From: Formosa algae
GTDB lineage: Bacteria > Bacteroidota > Bacteroidia > Flavobacteriales > Flavobacteriaceae
DNA: 64,000 nucleotides
Assembly (NCBI RefSeq): GCF_001439665.1
Contig: NZ_LMAK01000073.1
Span: 1-64,000, forward strand
Reading direction: 5' to 3'
How positions within the stretch are numbered: position 1 is the stretch's first letter; every line of letters starts with the position of its first letter. Positions 9,143 to 18,856 of this stretch are shown in pieces. Below the pieces are notes generated by a model. It was not told the DNA's origin. It saw only the letters and a list, made by a program, of their open reading frames with translations, and searched no databases. A program made the translations under genes and the position numbers.

Positions 9143-10000
9143 TTAAACCGCTTTCAGGCTTAAATCCATGTTATAAACAGAATGGGTTAAAGCTCCAGAA
9201 GAAATGTAATTTACACCACATTCTGCATATTTTCTCAATGTGTTCTCATTAATTCCTCCAGAAGATTCTGTTTGGCAAGTATCGCCTATTAACTTCACAG
9301 CTGTCTTGGTATCTTCGTAATTAAAGTTATCGATTAGAATACGGTGTATCCCATCATTCTGAAGAATCTCTTGAATTTCTTTAAGATCCCTTGCTTCAAC
9401 AATAATTTTTAGATCTTTATTATTTTCTTTTAAATAAGCCTGAGTTTTAGTAATTGCCGATGTAATGCCACCTGCAAAATCTATATGATTATCTTTTAAC
9501 ATAATCATATCATATAAAGCAAATCTGTGATTTTCTCCACCACCAATTTTCACGGCCCATTTTTCTAAGGCACGAATTCCTGGTGTTGTTTTTCTGGTAT
9601 CTAGAATTTTTGTCCCTGTACCCTCTAACAAATCCACATAGGATTTTGTTTTAGTAGCAATCGCACTCATACGTTGCATGGCATTTAAAACCAAACGCTC
9701 TGCTTTTAAAATAGATTGCGAAGCACCTTCTACATAAAACACAACATCGCCGTATTTTACTTTAGCACCATCTTCTATTAGGGTTTCAATTTTTAAATCG
9801 CTATCAATATAGGCAAAGACCTTTTTAGCGAAACCTACACCAGCAATTACGCCCTGATCTTTAACCAATAATTTCGCTTTGCCTTGTGCTGTTTCTGGAA
9901 TACACGCTAAAGAACTATGATCTCCATCACCAACATCTTCTCGCACAGCATTACGAATAATACCTTCTATTTCTTTATCGAATTGCTCCTTACTTATCAT
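9143..10000 (-). CDS. nadC: Nicotinate-nucleotide pyrophosphorylase (carboxylating)
   Basis: Quinolinate phosphoribosyltransferase: converts quinolinate and PRPP to nicotinate mononucleotide, CO2 and pyrophosphate in de novo NAD synthesis. At 285 residues it has normal length. Visible signatures are the N-terminal DVGDGDHSS (QAPRTase usually has DxGxGDxT), RKTTPGIRALEKWAVKIGGG near residues 137-156, the ENHRFALYD segment, KDNHI, and EARDLKE. It is first in the nadC-yihY-priA cluster. No nadA or nadB is present in the window. Confidence 0.95.
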   Translation of the reverse strand: MISKEQFDKEIEGIIRNAVREDVGDGDHSSLACIPETAQGKAKLLVKDQGVIAGVGFAKKVFAYIDSDLKIETLIEDGAKVKYGDVVFYVEGASQSILKAERLVLNAMQRMSAIATKTKSYVDLLEGTGTKILDTRKTTPGIRALEKWAVKIGGGENHRFALYDMIMLKDNHIDFAGGITSAITKTQAYLKENNKDLKIIVEARDLKEIQEILQNDGIHRILIDNFNYEDTKTAVKLIGDTCQTESSGGINENTLRKYAECGVNYISSGALTHSVYNMDLSLKAV

Positions 10001-10057
10001 AAAAATTGTTTGTGGCTAAATTACTAATTGCGGATTTAAAATTTGAATAAAACCTGA

Positions 10058-10678
10058 TTAAAAAATCTCTAAACTTCCTTTTCCCTCTCTAACAATTACA
10101 GGTTGGTCTTCAGAAAAATCGATAACTGTAGACGCTAGATTATCGCCATAACCGCCATCGACAACCAGATCGACTAAATTATCCCACTTTTCATGAATTA
10201 ATTCGGGATCTGTAGTATATTCTAAAACCTCATCCTCATCGCGAATAGATGTCGACACTATGGGGTTCCCTAAGGCTTTTACAATTTCTAAAGCAATTCT
10301 ATTATCCGGCACACGAATCCCCACTGTTTTCTTTTTCTTAAATGCAGAAGGCAATGTTTTGGCTCCTGGAAGTATAAAAGTATATGGTCCAGGTAATGCG
10401 CGCTTTAAAATTTTAAAGGTAGACGTATCTATTTGTTTCACATAATCACTTAAATTGCTTAAATCGTAACAAATAAAAGAGAAGTTAGCTTTTTCTAATT
10501 TCACGTTTTTTATCCTCGCGATACGCTCCAAAGCCTTATTATTAGTGATATCACAACCTAAACCATAAACCGTATCTGTTGGGTAAATAATTAAACCGCC
10601 ACGCTTTAAAACGTCCACAATTTTTTTTATTTCTTTAGGATTAGGATTTTCTTCATAAATTTTTATAAACTCGGCCAT
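10058..10678 (-). CDS. Sua5/YciO/YrdC/YwlC family protein, L-threonylcarbamoyladenylate synthase
   Basis: Predicted to make threonylcarbamoyl-AMP from threonine, bicarbonate and ATP, the first step of t6A37 modification of ANN-decoding tRNAs. The 206-residue YrdC domain has the nucleotide-binding signature IIYPTDTVYGLGCD near residues 30-43, the following KxR-type basic segment (IARIKNV), PGPYTFIL, and VGIRVPDN. There is no C-terminal Sua5 domain, so it is a short TsaC/YwlC-type protein. It is separated from nadC by 57 bases and divergent from the esterase gene at 10725. Confidence 0.88.
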   Translation of the reverse strand: MAEFIKIYEENPNPKEIKKIVDVLKRGGLIIYPTDTVYGLGCDITNNKALERIARIKNVKLEKANFSFICYDLSNLSDYVKQIDTSTFKILKRALPGPYTFILPGAKTLPSAFKKKKTVGIRVPDNRIALEIVKALGNPIVSTSIRDEDEVLEYTTDPELIHEKWDNLVDLVVDGGYGDNLASTVIDFSEDQPVIVREGKGSLEIF

Positions 10679-10724
10679 AATAAGTATATTGTAGAATCGT
10701 TTACAAAGTAATTAATATTTTATA

Positions 10725-11588
10725 ATGAAACCAATTAAATCCTTAATCATCCTACTATTAATTGTAGTTACGAATTACTCTTGTACTTCGGACTCCAATT
10801 CTGATGGGAACGATTTTGTAGATTTAGAAGCTTATGTTGCATTAGATGTTCCTTATGGAGATGATGAATCTCAGACTTACGACATCTATTTACCTGCACA
10901 TCGCGATGAAGATACCAAAACATTAATTTTGGTTCATGGTGGCGGATGGACCTCTGGAGATAAAAATGATATGAATGGTTTTATTCAATTAATTCAAGCA
11001 GACTTAACAGATGTTGCTATTTTAAATATGAATTACCGTTTGGTAGATGAAGCTACACAAGCGTATCCCACACAAATTAACGACATCACTGCTGTGGTCA
11101 ATCAATTAAATGCTAACCTTGATACTTATCAAATTTCTAGCGATTTTGGATTTATAGGAACTAGTGCGGGTGCACATTTAGCCATGTTGTGGAGTTATGC
11201 TTTTAACAACTCCGATCAAGCCAAAATGGTTTGCAGCATTGTTGGCCCTACAAATTTTACAGATCCGGAATATCTAGAAAACACCAGTTCAGATACTTTA
11301 CTTTTACTAACACAATTATACGGGTTGGACTTAACGACCGAATTTTTAGAGACCGTAAGTCCTTATCATCAAGTCACCGAAGATGCTCCTCCAACCATTT
11401 TATTTTATGGCGGAAAAGATCCATTGGTTCCAGTAACACAAGGTAGCGCGCTACAAACTAAACTTCAGGAATTGGGCGTTATGCACGAATACACTTTATA
11501 TCCGGAAGAAGGCCACGGTTGGGCAGGTTTAGAGCTATTAGATACTTGGTCTAAACTAAAAGGATTCATTAACGAAAACTTACTATAA
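10725..11588 (+). CDS. Alpha/beta hydrolase lipoprotein (esterase-like)
   Basis: A 287-residue secreted lipoprotein (lipobox NYSC, Cys20). The catalytic triad is visible: Ser147 in GTSAGAH, Asp232 in GGKDPLVPV, and His264 in GHGWAG. The HGGGW oxyanion motif (71-75) is typical of the BD-FAE/ hormone-sensitive-lipase-like carboxylesterases, which often act on acetylated or feruloylated polysaccharides or small esters. It stands alone with no carbohydrate-active neighbours, so substrate is unknown. A bidirectional hairpin terminator follows. Confidence 0.88.
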   Translation: MKPIKSLIILLLIVVTNYSCTSDSNSDGNDFVDLEAYVALDVPYGDDESQTYDIYLPAHRDEDTKTLILVHGGGWTSGDKNDMNGFIQLIQADLTDVAILNMNYRLVDEATQAYPTQINDITAVVNQLNANLDTYQISSDFGFIGTSAGAHLAMLWSYAFNNSDQAKMVCSIVGPTNFTDPEYLENTSSDTLLLLTQLYGLDLTTEFLETVSPYHQVTEDAPPTILFYGGKDPLVPVTQGSALQTKLQELGVMHEYTLYPEEGHGWAGLELLDTWSKLKGFINENLL

Positions 11589-11640
11589 ACATCCGTAATA
11601 GAGTACATTCCAAAACAATAAATCCGATTATATTTAAATC

Positions 11641-11687
11641 AAAAAAATTCAGAATGACACTTTTAATATCAATTCTGAACTTTTTTA
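11641..11687. terminator. Bidirectional terminator between esterase and helicase genes
   Basis: Stem TTCAGAAT / ATTCTGAA (11648-11655 with 11672-11679), with an A-run before and a T-run after it. It lies between two convergent genes and can serve both. Confidence 0.7.
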
Positions 11688-11720
11688 TATCCGTAACTTA
11701 ATAGAATACTTACAGCTATA

Positions 11721-14069
11721 CTAGCCTATAACTTCTAATTTTGCAAAACGAAGTAATAACTTTTTGTTCCCTCCGTTTTCAAATTTAATCTCAGCTTTCG
11801 TGTCGGCACCTACACCTTCAATTTTCAGAACTTCTCCTTTACCAAAACGCAAATGCTTCACAATATTTCCGGCCGTTAATTTATTATCGAATAAATTAGC
11901 ACCTTCTGAAGTTGCACTTGTTTTGCTAACAGGTTTTAAATTTTTAGGATTACTGATTTGTACTTTCTCTGGTCCTTTTAATTTTGTAGTACCTTTTTTC
12001 TGAATAGGTAGTTGTTTTGCCGGTTTAAAACGAATGTTTCTATTAGGCACATCATCACCAAAGATATTAGCATCTAACATCGGGTTCATTCTACGCTCCT
12101 CAATTGGTGTTAGAATGTCTAAATATTGTTCATCAATCTCTTGAATAAATCGGCTTGGATCCGAATCTACTAATTTTCCCCATCGGTATCTAGATACGGC
12201 GTATGTTAAATATGCTTGTTTTTCTGCACGTGTTAACGCCACATAAAATAAACGCCGTTCTTCTTCTAATTCACTTCGCGTATTCATACTCATTGCACTC
12301 GGGAACAAATCTTCTTCAAGCCCTACAATAAACACATACGGAAACTCTAATCCTTTTGCCAAGTGAATGGTCATTAATGCCACACGATCGTCTTCACCTG
12401 TATCGTTATCCAGATCGGTTGCTAAAGCCACATCTTCTAGAAACTCGGTTAAAGACCCTGTAGTATCAGCAATTTCTTTTTGCTCTTCAACGAAATCTTT
12501 AATACCGTTTAAAAGTTCTTCAATATTTTCAACTTTTGCCACACCCTCTGGCGTAGTATCTTTATTAAATTCTTTAATTAATCCTGTAGTTTTTGCTACA
12601 TGGTCTGCAAGTTCGAAAGCATTCACATTCTGATTCATAACTTGGAAACTTTCTACCATAGTTACAAAATCCATCAATTTATTCTTGGTTCCTGAATTGA
12701 TTTTCACTTCGGTCTTATCAATGTGCTTCATCACTTCAAAAATAGAACGCTTATACCCATTAGCAGCAATTAGCAACTTATCTATAGTGGTTTGACCAAT
12801 TCCTCTTGGCGGAAAATTGATGACACGTTTTAAAGCTTCTTCATCTGACGGATTAATAATGATTCGTAAATACGATAAAACATCTTTAATCTCTTTACGC
12901 TGATAGAAAGACAACCCTCCATAAATTCTGTACGGAATATCGCGTTTACGTAAAGCGTCTTCCATAGAACGAGACTGCGCATTGGTACGATATAGAATAG
13001 CAAAATCTGAATGGTTAAGTTGCTCGTTCATTTTAGTTTCAAAAATGGTACTTGCTACATATCGTCCCTCTTCCCCATCGGTCATGGAACGGTTTACCTT
13101 AATTTTATTTCCTTCATCATTGGCCGTCCAAACCACCTTATCTAATTTGGTTTCATTTTTATCTATAATAGAATTGGCTGCATTTACAATGGTTTTGGTC
13201 GATCTGTAGTTTTGTTCTAATCGGAATAGCTTTACATCGTCGTAATCCTTCTGGAAATTCAGAATATTATTAATATTTGCACCACGGAAAGCGTAAATAC
13301 TCTGCGCATCATCTCCTACTACGCAAATGTTCTGAAAACGATCAGACAACGCTCTTACTATTAAATATTGTGAATGGTTTGTATCTTGATACTCATCGAC
13401 CAAAATATATCTAAATCGATCTTGATATTTTGCTAACACTTCTGGAAAACGTGTTAGAAGTTCATTGGTTTTCAATAATAAATCATCGAAATCCATCGCT
13501 CCAGATTTAAAACAACGCTCTACATATTCTTTATAAATATCGCCTAAACGCGGACGTCTCGCCATAGTATCGGCTTCAATTAATTCTGGATTCTGAAAAT
13601 AAGCACGAACGGTAATTAAACTGTTTTTGTATGAAGAAATTCTAGAAAACACCGATTTGTACTTATACAACTCTTTATCTAATCCCATCTCTTTTATAAT
13701 AGATGAAATTAAACGCTGAGAATCTTGCGCATCATAAATGGTAAAATTAGCAGGATATCCTAATCGGTCGGCTTCAATTCTAAGAATCTTTGCAAATACC
13801 GAGTGAAATGTTCCCATCCACAAATTTTTAGCCTCACTTTGTCCAACTATGGATGCAATACGCTCTTTCATTTCGCGTGCAGCCTTATTGGTAAAGGTTA
13901 ATGACAAGATATTAAAAGGGTCTACTCCCTTATGCATTAAATAGGCTATTCTGTAGGTTAACACACGTGTTTTACCAGATCCAGCACCTGCGATCACAAT
14001 CATAGGGCCGTTTACTTGAATGGTTGGTGCTAACTGCGCTTCATTTAACTGACTTAAATACTTCTCCAA
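11721..14069 (-). CDS. UvrD/PcrA-type superfamily 1 DNA helicase
   Basis: A 782-residue 3'-5' helicase for repair and for removing recombinase or stalled transcription complexes. Motifs in order: Q-motif region LNEAQLAPT, Walker A GAGSGKT (28-34), TFTNKAAREMKER, the DEYQDTN box, GDDAQSIYAFRGA, QNYRSTKTI, MTIHLAKGLEFPYVF and YVALTRAEKQAYL. The C-terminus (about 700-780) has a basic linker and the KHLRFGKGEVLKIEG segment seen in PcrA, the RNA-polymerase-binding Tudor-like domain. It is monocistronic, with no partner genes such as ligA adjacent. It could be named uvrD or pcrA; I leave the symbol blank. Confidence 0.95.
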   Translation of the reverse strand: MEKYLSQLNEAQLAPTIQVNGPMIVIAGAGSGKTRVLTYRIAYLMHKGVDPFNILSLTFTNKAAREMKERIASIVGQSEAKNLWMGTFHSVFAKILRIEADRLGYPANFTIYDAQDSQRLISSIIKEMGLDKELYKYKSVFSRISSYKNSLITVRAYFQNPELIEADTMARRPRLGDIYKEYVERCFKSGAMDFDDLLLKTNELLTRFPEVLAKYQDRFRYILVDEYQDTNHSQYLIVRALSDRFQNICVVGDDAQSIYAFRGANINNILNFQKDYDDVKLFRLEQNYRSTKTIVNAANSIIDKNETKLDKVVWTANDEGNKIKVNRSMTDGEEGRYVASTIFETKMNEQLNHSDFAILYRTNAQSRSMEDALRKRDIPYRIYGGLSFYQRKEIKDVLSYLRIIINPSDEEALKRVINFPPRGIGQTTIDKLLIAANGYKRSIFEVMKHIDKTEVKINSGTKNKLMDFVTMVESFQVMNQNVNAFELADHVAKTTGLIKEFNKDTTPEGVAKVENIEELLNGIKDFVEEQKEIADTTGSLTEFLEDVALATDLDNDTGEDDRVALMTIHLAKGLEFPYVFIVGLEEDLFPSAMSMNTRSELEEERRLFYVALTRAEKQAYLTYAVSRYRWGKLVDSDPSRFIQEIDEQYLDILTPIEERRMNPMLDANIFGDDVPNRNIRFKPAKQLPIQKKGTTKLKGPEKVQISNPKNLKPVSKTSATSEGANLFDNKLTAGNIVKHLRFGKGEVLKIEGVGADTKAEIKFENGGNKKLLLRFAKLEVIG

Positions 14070-14181
14070 TGTTCATACAATTTAGATTGTAAAATTAACC
14101 TTTGTAACCCGTTTAAGTAAATAGATTTATAAATAATTATAAACATTGGTGTATTTGCACTTTGAATAAAGATGAAATTCA

Positions 14182-15768
14182 TTAAATAATACCGTCTCCG
14201 ATAAACACTAATTTTAATCCTTCCTTAATATTTAACCAGAAAAAATTAAAAACAGATTTGGTTTTATCCCGAGTAACTGCTCCTTTTTTTTCTATAAATC
14301 CATCTTTATTTTTATCAGAATCATTTCTTATAAACAGATTCGCTATAGACGACAGAAACCGATTTCTCTTTTTCTTTTTATTAAGGATATTCACTTTCAT
14401 GTCTTCGTACTTCACATTAAAATTGACGGTTGAGCGGTCTACATTACCATCTATTCTCGCATAAATCTTATCAAACTGACCTTCTAATTTTATATTTAAA
14501 TTATGCTCTGTAAACCTATTTAATCGAGATGCTGGTAAAACGCCTATTTGAGTTTTAAATGTAAAATCGTCATTGTTATTATTTACATCAAATGCCCAAT
14601 TCGCATGCAATGGAGCTTGTCCAAAAAAACGTGTAGTAATATCTAATTCTGTTTTTGTTGGCGAAGTATACGTATTACTTACATGCTTAATTGTTGCATT
14701 AAAATCTTTAAAAGCTATACTTCCTGCTTGCACATTTGCTTTCACTTTTTCTTCGTACACAATGCTTCCAGAATTTAATTGCAAGACAGGTATAGTCAAA
14801 TCGAAATTTAAATCGCGTAGCATTTTACTATACATGGGTTTAATTGTATAATCGTCTGCCACCAATTTATTTCTATAAATAATTGCATCTGGTTTCTGAA
14901 TTGTAATGGTATCCGATTTAAAATAAAAGCGCTTATCTAGAAAACCGAATCTTGGGTTTTCAATGTATATAGAGTCCATTTCTATATTAAAATGATCCCG
15001 TTCTTTTTTAAGTCGTCTAGTTAATTCTTGTTTTGAATATTTTGTTTTTAAAGCAAAATCTCTGACCACCCAATGAGATTTAGTAAATTCTAAAGTTTGC
15101 AAACTTAAAGTCTCGTAAACACCAACATTAAATTTTAAAGAATCACTTGAAATATGATAATTAGAATATTCAAATGGAATATTTTTTTTTGATGAAGCTT
15201 CGTCTACAAGAATATCCTGAAACATAATATTCAGGTTTTCAGATTTTAAAAACACCGAATCTGATGCCGCTTTATACATTGTAAATTTGGCATGATTAAA
15301 TTCTACCTGATCAATCTTAATTGTTTTATTAAATAATTGTATGGATTTGTTTTTAGATTTTGATGAAGAATCCATGTTAGTAGAATCCGACTCTTTAGTA
15401 GAATTTGATTTAACATAAAAAATATCTGCATCTTGAAACAAAACGCGATCTAAATGTATGGCACCATAAAAAATATAGCGCCAATAACTCACCTCCTCCA
15501 ACTTAAACTTGTTTAGGCTAATTTTTAAGTTCATCTCTGTATTATCCAATTCCGACACCTCTAACTCTGGATTTTCTACAAAAAGCTCACCTTGAAACAC
15601 ATTAACAGCTAAACCTGAATATGTAAACTGAACCGTTTCTGGTAAATCTTTTAAGGCCGTTTTAAGCTTCTGCTCTACAAAAGTATTAGCAAAAAACACC
15701 ACTATAAGACCTAACACACATACAATTACAAGTAATATAGTAATACTTTTCTTAAGAAGTTTAGGCAT
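14182..15768 (-). CDS. AsmA-like/DUF748-type membrane-anchored protein of unknown function
   Basis: A 528-residue protein with one N-terminal membrane helix (about 8-28), then a long periplasmic region rich in beta-strand segments. Examples are LYVENPEL-type repeats such as SIYIENPRFGFLDKRFYFKSD. The pattern of a short anchor followed by beta-rich repeats resembles AsmA/DUF748 proteins, linked to lipid transport to the outer membrane. This is by appearance only; no diagnostic motif is visible. It has a Ser/Thr/Lys-rich segment near residues 122-142. It is monocistronic, divergent from the glutamate-synthase-like gene. Confidence 0.6.
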   Translation of the reverse strand: MPKLLKKSITILLVIVCVLGLIVVFFANTFVEQKLKTALKDLPETVQFTYSGLAVNVFQGELFVENPELEVSELDNTEMNLKISLNKFKLEEVSYWRYIFYGAIHLDRVLFQDADIFYVKSNSTKESDSTNMDSSSKSKNKSIQLFNKTIKIDQVEFNHAKFTMYKAASDSVFLKSENLNIMFQDILVDEASSKKNIPFEYSNYHISSDSLKFNVGVYETLSLQTLEFTKSHWVVRDFALKTKYSKQELTRRLKKERDHFNIEMDSIYIENPRFGFLDKRFYFKSDTITIQKPDAIIYRNKLVADDYTIKPMYSKMLRDLNFDLTIPVLQLNSGSIVYEEKVKANVQAGSIAFKDFNATIKHVSNTYTSPTKTELDITTRFFGQAPLHANWAFDVNNNNDDFTFKTQIGVLPASRLNRFTEHNLNIKLEGQFDKIYARIDGNVDRSTVNFNVKYEDMKVNILNKKKKRNRFLSSIANLFIRNDSDKNKDGFIEKKGAVTRDKTKSVFNFFWLNIKEGLKLVFIGDGII

Positions 15769-15888
15769 AGTTGGCGCTGATTTTATAAGATAAATTATTA
15801 GACACTATAATGTTAAGGAAATCTTCCATCAAGTTTTTGCTTTATTTATAATATATTTACCTCTTTAACATTTTAAACAAGGTACATT

Positions 15889-17439
15889 ATGACTTTAAGC
15901 GACGTAAGTTGGTGGGTTTGGCTTATTCTTTTCCTAATTATTATCGCAATTCGAGACGTTTTCATTCAGAAAAAACATACTATTAGTCATAATTTTCCCA
16001 TTGTTGGCCATCTGCGTTACCTTTTAGAAAGTATTGGTCCAGAAATGCGCCAGTATTTTGTAGCGAATAACCGCGAAGAACTTCCGTTTAATCGTATAGA
16101 ACGTGGTTGGATTTATGCTTCTTCAAAAAAAGAAAATAATTACGAAGGTTTTGGAACAGATCGCGATATTTATGCCAATCAGCATATGTTTGTAAACAAT
16201 GCAATGTTACCGTTTAAACCTGGAGTAAATCACCCAAATACTATAGACAAAACATTTTTACCATGTGCCAAAGTCATGGGCGAGTTTAATAAAAGAAGAC
16301 GTCCTTTCAGACCGGCTTCTGTTATAAACATCTCGGCCATGAGTTTTGGGTCATTATCTGCCAAGGCTATGGATTCCTTAAATAAAGGTGTGCAAATCGC
16401 GGGTGCTTACCATAATACTGGTGAAGGAGGATTATCTCCATACCATAGTAATGGAGGAGATATAATATTTCAGGTTGGTACAGGCTATTTTGGAATTCGT
16501 GATGCCGACGGAAATTTTTCCATGGAAAAGCTAGTTGCTTTAGTAGAAGCCAATCCATTTATTAAAGCTATTGAAATTAAATTATCTCAAGGTGCAAAAC
16601 CTGGAAAAGGAGGCGTTTTACCAGCAGCTAAAATAACAGAAGAAATTTCAAAAATTAGACACGTCCCTCTAGGTAAAGATGTTATTTCTCCTCCAAGTCA
16701 CTCCGCATTTAAAGATATTCCAGGTCTTATAGAATTTATTGAAAACATAGCAGAACTCACCGGTTTACCTGTAGGCGTAAAAGCCGCTATAGGAAAAACA
16801 GAACAATGGGAAGAACTTGCCGATCTTATGATTGCAACTGGAAAAGGTCCAGATTTTATCACTGTAGATGGTGGTGAAGGTGGAACTGGAGCAGCGCCTC
16901 CTAGTTTTGCAGACCACGTGTCTTTACCATGGGTTTACGGATTTAGCGAATTATATAAAGTCTTTTTAAAACGCAAATTAACAGATCGCATTGTATTTAT
17001 CGGAAGCGGACGTTTAGGATTCCCTGCTAAAGCAGCTATGGCTTTTGCTATGGGAGCAGATTGTATAAATGTTGCCAGAGAAGCCATGTTAAGTATAGGA
17101 TGTATTCAAGCACAAGTATGCCACACCAACCGTTGTCCTAGTGGTGTTGCCACCCAAAGTAAATGGTTACAAAATGGTATAGATCCAACATTAAAATCGG
17201 AGCGTTTATCGCAATACTTTAAAACGTTTAGCAAAGAATTTATAGAAGTAACTCACGCTGCTGGTTACGAGCATCCTTGCGAATTTACTATGCAAGATAT
17301 TAATATAAATGTAGACGATAAAAACTTAACTAGTAAACTAGACAAGACTTACAAATACAAAAAAGCTCCCGTCCCTTTTATAAGCATGCAAGATTTAAAA
17401 GATTGCCCACACTTAGGAGGACAACACCATAAAACCTAA
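15889..17439 (+). CDS. FMN-binding glutamate synthase family protein, membrane-anchored
   Basis: A 516-residue protein matching only the synthase barrel of the GltB large subunit. An N-terminal membrane helix (about 8-24, WVWLILFLIIIAI) anchors it. Barrel landmarks: NISAMSFGSLSAKAMDSL, GEGGLSPYH, QGAKPGKGG, and SPPSHSAFKDI. VDGGEGGTGAAP and the FMN phosphate loop GSGRLGFPAKAA follow. The 3Fe-4S cysteines are present as C405-x5-C411-x4-C416. The glutaminase and C-terminal GXGXG domains of true GltB are absent, and no gltD is nearby. The family is common in bacteria, but its real substrate is not established, so glutamate synthesis should not be assumed. Confidence 0.88.
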   Translation: MTLSDVSWWVWLILFLIIIAIRDVFIQKKHTISHNFPIVGHLRYLLESIGPEMRQYFVANNREELPFNRIERGWIYASSKKENNYEGFGTDRDIYANQHMFVNNAMLPFKPGVNHPNTIDKTFLPCAKVMGEFNKRRRPFRPASVINISAMSFGSLSAKAMDSLNKGVQIAGAYHNTGEGGLSPYHSNGGDIIFQVGTGYFGIRDADGNFSMEKLVALVEANPFIKAIEIKLSQGAKPGKGGVLPAAKITEEISKIRHVPLGKDVISPPSHSAFKDIPGLIEFIENIAELTGLPVGVKAAIGKTEQWEELADLMIATGKGPDFITVDGGEGGTGAAPPSFADHVSLPWVYGFSELYKVFLKRKLTDRIVFIGSGRLGFPAKAAMAFAMGADCINVAREAMLSIGCIQAQVCHTNRCPSGVATQSKWLQNGIDPTLKSERLSQYFKTFSKEFIEVTHAAGYEHPCEFTMQDININVDDKNLTSKLDKTYKYKKAPVPFISMQDLKDCPHLGGQHHKT

Positions 17440-17523
17440 ACACTAATTTTATAATAGTCTAAAGTATTTTTTTGTTTTGTTGAAACAGAAAAACCTATTA
17501 AGTTTGCCGTAAATTTTATACTT

Positions 17524-18045
17524 ATGAATCCCGATTCTTTAATTAATTTGTTTTTATACACTATTCCTGCTCTAGTGACAGGTTTAATCGCATTTTATTT
17601 CTTTAAGGAACATACTAAAAACGAAGATGGCCGAAGACGTTTTTTATTAAAAAAAGAAATGCAAGTGAATGCCATGCCGTTACGTTTACAAGCTTACGAG
17701 CGTATGGCTTTGTTTTTAGAACGTATCACCCCTTCTAAATTATTAATTCGTGTACAGCCCATGTCTACAGACAAAGGGGACTACGAAATGTTATTAATAA
17801 GCAATATTGAACAAGAATTTGATCACAATTTATCGCAACAAATTTACATCACAGACGAATGTTGGAACATTATTATAGCCGCTAAAAATTCAACAATACA
17901 ATTAGTAAGAAAAGCTGGAATGTCAGATAAAACAGACTCTGCAAATAAATTGCGTGAAGTTATACTTTCAGAGATGATGGAAAAACGCGCTCCTAGCGAT
18001 GCCGCCCTGTCTTATATAAAAGAAGAAGTAAGCGACATGTGGTAA
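17524..18045 (+). CDS. Conserved membrane-anchored protein of unknown function (possibly DUF7935)
   Basis: A 173-residue protein with an N-terminal membrane helix (about 8-26, IPALVTGLIAFYFF) and a cytoplasmic remainder. The segment LRLQAYERMALFLERITPSK is strongly conserved in flavobacterial homologues I recall, annotated as DUF7935, but I am unsure of the number. It follows the FMN protein on the same strand after 84 bases and is closed by a strong hairpin. No function can be assigned. Confidence 0.65.
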   Translation: MNPDSLINLFLYTIPALVTGLIAFYFFKEHTKNEDGRRRFLLKKEMQVNAMPLRLQAYERMALFLERITPSKLLIRVQPMSTDKGDYEMLLISNIEQEFDHNLSQQIYITDECWNIIIAAKNSTIQLVRKAGMSDKTDSANKLREVILSEMMEKRAPSDAALSYIKEEVSDMW

Positions 18046-18377
18046 TTTAAAATATTATACGTTTTACTCAATTAGTTTTTACTAGTATTCGGTAGAAAAC
18101 AAAAAGCTTCGTGTTATTCACGAAGCTTTTTGTTTTTTATAATCCTATGAGCAGAATTTAACTCTTCATATTTCTATAAAAAAGCGCTTTAACATACTTT
18201 AAAGGTTCATCTTAAATTACTCTTAAAGTCCAATCAATATAGTTTTAGCCAGTTTTAAATTTATAATTTTAATGTTCTAGTACTAATTAAAAGTAAAATT
18301 TACACAAGAGATACTCAGTAAACATTGCTGCAATTACATCCATAGTAAGTGGAATTTTACATAGAAAAAAAAGCATT
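18046..18377. other. 332-base intergenic region
   Basis: Contains the terminator at 18099-18137. The remaining roughly 240 bases are AT-rich, without an open frame, tRNA or convincing promoter. TAATTTTA near 18270 resembles a -7 element with one mismatch. It may hold the lipocalin gene's promoter and leader. Confidence 0.6.
18099..18137. terminator. Strong hairpin terminator
   Basis: A 15-base perfect stem (ACAAAAAGCTTCGTG at 18099-18113 with its complement at 18119-18133), loop TTATT, then a T-run. It closes the gene ending at 18045. Confidence 0.93.
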
Positions 18378-18836
18378 ATGAAAGATATAAATTTAAGAAA
18401 CCAATTAGTAGGCGCTTGGGCCCTTAAAGATTTTACTCAAGAAAACGAAAACGGAGACATCACTTATCCCTTAGATAAAAAACCATCTGGTTTTATAATC
18501 TATACACCAGACGGCTATATGTCTGCACAAATGCAAAAAAAAGATCGCGCTATGTTTGACTCCGATGATATGTTTGGCGGAAAGCCAGAAGAGTACAAGC
18601 AAGCAGCAAGTGGTTATTTAGCCTATTCTGGACGTTTTTTTGTAGATGAACAAAAACAGACTGTTACACATGAATTAACAGCAAGTCTATTCCCTAACTG
18701 GTTAGGTAAAGAACAAGTCCGCTTAATAAAATTAGATAATGAAACTCTCATCTTAACTACCGAGCAACCTGTAATGTTTAATGGCGAATTACAAACAGCT
18801 AAAGTTGTGTGGGAACGCGCTCCTGAAAATTATTAA
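18378..18836 (+). CDS. Lipocalin-like domain protein
   Basis: A 152-residue soluble protein without a signal peptide. The start LRNQLVGAWALKDF and the segments PSGFIIYTPDGYMSAQM, GYLAYSGRFFVDE and TVTHELTASLFPNW match the lipocalin-like (DUF1348-unrelated, Lipocalin_5) family. It is a small beta-barrel sometimes found next to tailoring enzymes. Ligand is unknown. It is a single gene, convergent with the patatin gene 20 bases away; no terminator is obvious between them. Confidence 0.8.
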   Translation: MKDINLRNQLVGAWALKDFTQENENGDITYPLDKKPSGFIIYTPDGYMSAQMQKKDRAMFDSDDMFGGKPEEYKQAASGYLAYSGRFFVDEQKQTVTHELTASLFPNWLGKEQVRLIKLDNETLILTTEQPVMFNGELQTAKVVWERAPENY

Positions 18837-18856
18837 TTATTGGGTTTATAAAACTA

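Noticed and set aside
18099-18137. Long inverted repeat considered as a mobile-element remnant
   Set aside because: A single hairpin with T-run directly after a gene stop; no transposase or target duplications.
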